Positions 57,431-64,000 of a DNA stretch of 64,000 nucleotides are shown piece after piece. How positions within the stretch are numbered: position 1 is the first letter of the stretch; each line of letters starts with the position of its first letter. Origin of the DNA: Chelydra serpentina (taxonomy: Eukaryota > Chordata > Testudines > Chelydridae); assembly GCA_037349315.1 (NCBI GenBank), contig JBAIAC010000165.1, positions 248,001 through 312,000 of the forward strand. The letters are read 5' to 3'. The notes under the pieces were generated by a model that was not told where the DNA came from, searched no databases, and saw only the letters and a list, made by a program, of their open reading frames with translations. The translations under genes and the position numbers were made by a program.

Positions 57431-58489
57431 CTCCCCTGCCCCCTCCCCCCCCCACCTTAGGAATTGCATGGACATCTGGGCACAGATCACTGCCAGCACG
57501 GCTCTTCGCGCTGGGGGCTGGCTGCCCACATAGCAGGACTCCCCTGTTTTGCACTGATCCCATGTGAGTGCACAAGAACGTCCCTTTCCCTGCCAGCAGG
57601 TGTCAGACACCAGGTGCTGGAAAGGAATCAAGAGCGTTTTCTTCAGTTACCAGCCCAGCCCCAAACCAGATGTGATGAACTTCCCGCCACAGACAGTGTA
57701 ACAGCAAGGGACAGGACCAGGTCCATCAGCCAGGGCTCTCCCAGGGCAGCGGAGAGGAAGCTGGGTGGAGGGGCAGGGGTAGGCACACTGGTGCTGAGCC
57801 GGGGAGGGAGGCGCTGTGCTGTGGCCCGGGACTGTTGAACCTGCCGGTCCGTGAGAGTCGCAGTAGCTGCGCTTGCTGTCGGACAAGCCCCATTATGTCC
57901 CGGTGCATCCGCTGCTCCTTTGCTGGGCCTTGCTCCTGCCCACCCTCTGTACGGATAAGGCCTTTGTCTGCGGGTAACACCTCCCCTTTGTCCAGCGAGC
58001 AATGGCCACCCTCAGCCCCCCTGGCTGCAGGATCTCACAGAACGTGTCTTCCCCCGTCCACCTTTTGACCCTCCTGAGCTGGGCGAGTCATTTCGCCAGT
58101 GGTCGCGGGGGGGGGGAGGGACGGACCCGCCAGGCTGCCAGGGCCGCAGCTACAGGGAAACCAAAGTCCGGTGTCAGGCCAGTCGGAAGGGAAAGCGAAA
58201 TGTGAGATTCAGAACCCCCTTCCCTTGCTCCCCTAAGGGTTAAACAAGAGCGTTCTGGACTCAGCACCATGCTCAGCTCCAGCCAGTGACGGACTAGCCA
58301 CTGGGCCAACAGGGCCCGTGCCCAGGGGGCCCCTGCACCCTGACCTGACTCCCCAGCTGGAGCACCGGGAGGGGATGCGGGGGGATTGCAGGCGGAAGGG
58401 GTGGGGAGGGGCCCTCACTTGCTCTAGCCCATGGGCCCCACAAACTCCTAATCCTCCTCTGGCACCAGCCATGGCAGGGAAGTGAGGAG
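57431..58489. other. intergenic, nothing recognised
   Basis: Mixed unique and diverged repetitive DNA between the C-rich array and the LTR-like element. No conserved exon was detected on either strand. Confidence 0.5.
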
Positions 58490-59138
58490 TGTGACGAAGT
58501 GGGGTTTTATTCATCTTGTTATGTTGCATGTGAGTCTTATTGTCCTACACAAATACTGGGTGTGCCTCAGTTTCCCCGTGTGCTTCTCCAATACTTCGGG
58601 GGTGGGAATTGCCCAGCTATTTGCAACTATGTAACCTGAGACCCAGGAGGGGGGTGCAACCAGGTGACACCTTTGGCCTGGGAAGCAAGACAAAGAGAGG
58701 AGGAGGGGCATGAGGGGGGTGTCGGAGGTGGGGTGGCTGGAGGCTGGCAGTCTGCATGGGGGGACTGGAGGAGGGGGAGTCCAGGGCCAATGGCCCAGGA
58801 TTCCCAAGATGGACTTGGCTGAAAGTCACTCATGTCTGTAATAGCAAGCTCTGTTCTACGCTGTGCTCCTGTCAACGAATAAACTTCTGGTCTGAGAGTC
58901 ACGTCTGACTGCGAAGTCGGGGGGCAGGGCCCTCAGGCTTCCCAGGACCCCGCCCGGGCGCACTCGCTGTGGGAAGCGCACGGTGGGGCAGGGGATGCTG
59001 AATGCTCAGAGATCAGACCCAGGAAGGTGGGGAAGCTCCTTGCCCTGGCGACAGTCGGCTCCGAGAGGAGGCTCCCCCAGAGTCCTGCCTGGCTTCGTAG
59101 GGAGCAGTTCCAGAGCATCGCCCGGGGACTTCGTGACA
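58490..59138 (+). mobile_element. LTR-like element near the 3' flank of FES
   Basis: A 649-bp element beginning TGTGACGAAGTGGG and ending GGACTTCGTGACA (imperfect terminal inverted repeat of about 11 bp), with an AATAAA near 58879. It belongs to the same family as 30940-31626. No target duplication was found. The following sequence to about 59.9 kb could be diverged internal retroviral DNA, but I cannot identify a viral protein in it. Confidence 0.7.
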
Positions 59139-60949
59139 AACTGCACCCCGTGGACAGAGCATCCTGCAGTAAGTGACGGGGGAGCAGTAGAACGAAGGGG
59201 GATCAGCGAGAGATGGGCGTGCTGGAGGCTCCGAGGGGTGTGTTCCAGGAGGTGGAGGAGCCTACGGCTGAACCCCGAGAGAGAATGGACCCTCGAGAAG
59301 GGCTGTCACACAGAAGGGATCCTCCCAGGGATCATGGGGAGCTGAGAGAGCACAGGCCTGTGAGTCCGTGACCCAGGCCCAAGAGGAAGGTGATTTCCTC
59401 CCGTTTCTGCAGGGGAGCAGAGGGAAGGCCCCAATTCTCCAGCTCGGAAAGGCAGCAGGCGGCTGTCTGAAGAGCTGCCCTCTGGCGAGACCCGGGGCTC
59501 TCCTGCGGGCCCGACAGAGCCAGAGCAGGTTGTACCACAGAGTGGCTGGGCAGAGCCCTGCTGCTGGCCAGGCTGAACTCTAGGGCTGGGCGATGCCCTG
59601 TGCCAGGTGACTAACAAACCCTCCCCGGGTTGGAAGGTCACTGCAGACACTGGCCGAGGTGCTGTGATCCCTGGAGAAGGCAGCGAGGCTCTGCCAGGGT
59701 CTGTCTCCATTGGACTGGCCAGGCAGAGCTCCCGCTGTGAAACAGGAGGCTGGAGCCCAGAGGCTCGGCGCACATGGGCTACCCTGAAGGAGCCGGAGGA
59801 GGGGACTCCTGGGGGGACTGGCACACTGAAGGGGTTACTCCAAGGGACTGTTTACTAGCAGAGGCATAGAAGAGAACCTGTGGAGCCGTGACAGCCCAGC
59901 AGTACAAAGCACAGCGGGAAACTGAGGCATGCGTTGGAAACATACAAATCTTACCAAGCTTCACACTCATCACACCACGCACCTGTCGTCCCTGCTATGC
60001 TCAGATTGTAGCTCTGTGGGGCAGGGCCGCCTCTTGGCTCTGTGTATAGCGCCTGGCACAGTGGGGTCCTGATCAGGGCCCCTGGTGCTACGGCCACACA
60101 GAGAGTCCAGAACACTGGTCAATGCTGGGTCTGGCCAGCTCCGGCAGTTCTGGTGCCTAGGGCTGAACGCTGCAGTCTTCGGGAGGGGCACAGCCCGTGG
60201 TGCCGGCTGGCACGGCCACAGCCCAATTTCCAGTCACATGGGTGTGGCATGCGTCATTCCTGGGACATCAGGTACCAGCCAGAGACTGGGCTGGGCCGTC
60301 GGTGTACACAGCTCCCTGCCTGGTGTGTGCCCCAGCCACAGGTCACAGGGAGGGGCTCCCCGTGCGCTGCTGGTCTGAGTAACTGGCGTCCCGGCAGGGT
60401 GGGGCTCCGGGCACAGGTCTCTGGGCTGCAGAACGCACGTCTGTGTCCTAGCGCCAAGCGGCTTCTTCCCCTGCCAGCACCATGCCCTGGCACAGGAGCC
60501 AGGCTAGGCCCAGAAAGAGCAGAGGTGGGGGCTCCGAGGCCCTGCGGAGCTCCCTGCAGGGACAGAAGGGGCCAGTCCGTCTGAGCGGGTCCCCACAGCG
60601 CAGGCCCTGCAATCCCACAGCACTGACTGGGTGAGGAGCGGGTGGCTTTTATTCCAGAGGAAATACCCCCTCCTCCCAAAGAGCAGAAGAGAAGGGCTTG
60701 GCCCAGCTGTCCCACAGCCTGACAGCTGGGGCAGGCCCAGGGGATGGCGCTGCGCAGGCTGGAGACCCCAGGGGCTCTCTGCACCCAGGAGGCAACGAAC
60801 AGCCTGGGGCTGGCCGATGACGGTGGGTGGAGCCTGCGATGCCCCAGGCCATGGTGGAAGACGAGTCCATGGGCGGTCACGCCGGGCGTTCGCAGCGCCG
60901 CTGGGGGGAGGCTGGCACCAGCGTCTCGTGCCTGGGAGCCCGCGGTCTG
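59139..60949. other. 3' flank of FES, with a LINE-tail-like repeat
   Basis: This holds the FES 3' UTR on its right side. At about 59975-60110 (GATTGTAGCTCTGTGGGGCA, then AGCGCCTGGCACAGTGGGGT) there is a dispersed repeat resembling an old amniote LINE tail. No other gene was seen. Confidence 0.5.
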
Positions 60950-63998
<3,049 letters not shown>

Positions 63999-64000
63999 TC

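Noticed and set aside
55360..57567. Open frames of 539-696 codons rich in Pro/Cys/Ser or Gly/Arg/Thr
   Set aside because: Stop-free reading of the C-run/CTGT array and CpG island, with no homology or splice structure.
58490..59950. Complete endogenous retrovirus following the LTR-like element
   Set aside because: No recognisable gag, pol or env motif and no second LTR or target duplication was found.

Overview
This is vertebrate nuclear DNA, very probably from a turtle. The evidence is split genes with GT-AG introns, CR1 LINEs ending in ATTCTATGA repeats, a CR1-tailed tRNA-type SINE, and several TG...CA solo LTRs that I recognise as turtle-type repeats. It is GC-rich and unusually dense in minisatellites, as expected of a gene-dense microchromosome. 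There are no prokaryotic features.

All recognisable host genes lie on the minus strand, in the order known from the human 15q26.1 neighbourhood (FES - MAN2A2 - [HDDC3] - UNC45A - RCCD1, reading with transcription). From left to right: RCCD1 (401-2802; its last exon is off the left edge), UNC45A (4187-14005; 20 coding exons, all phases consistent, 932 aa), a three-exon SHISAL1-like membrane protein gene (17175-21362, 333 aa), MAN2A2 (22 coding exons, 25043-51474, with a likely non-coding first exon near 55.9 kb), and the last three coding exons of FES (60950-63786). HDDC3, which neighbours UNC45A in mammals, was not found; the SHISAL1-like gene occupies the interval between UNC45A and MAN2A2.

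The genes share no pathway. RCCD1 is a chromatin-associated RCC1-repeat protein, UNC45A a myosin co-chaperone, MAN2A2 a Golgi N-glycan mannosidase, FES a cytoplasmic tyrosine kinase and the SHISAL1-like product a small single-pass membrane protein.

Three things stand out. (1) At least five intronic minisatellites carry repeated copies of the neighbouring exon's splice donor or acceptor, and another minisatellite (34-bp unit) encodes most of the cytoplasmic tail of the SHISAL1-like protein. (2) MAN2A2 is conserved throughout, yet the sequence as given contains three single-base indels, in exons 2 and 6, one directly before the catalytic Asp codon. These are either assembly errors or early gene decay. 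(3) Nested transposons are well preserved: a solo LTR in a hAT-like element, a Penelope-like fragment and a hAT MITE inside an LTR, and a MITE and a solo LTR inside a CR1. One CR1 keeps a 959-codon open endonuclease-reverse transcriptase frame, and one CR1 insertion ends within a few bases of a UNC45A splice donor.
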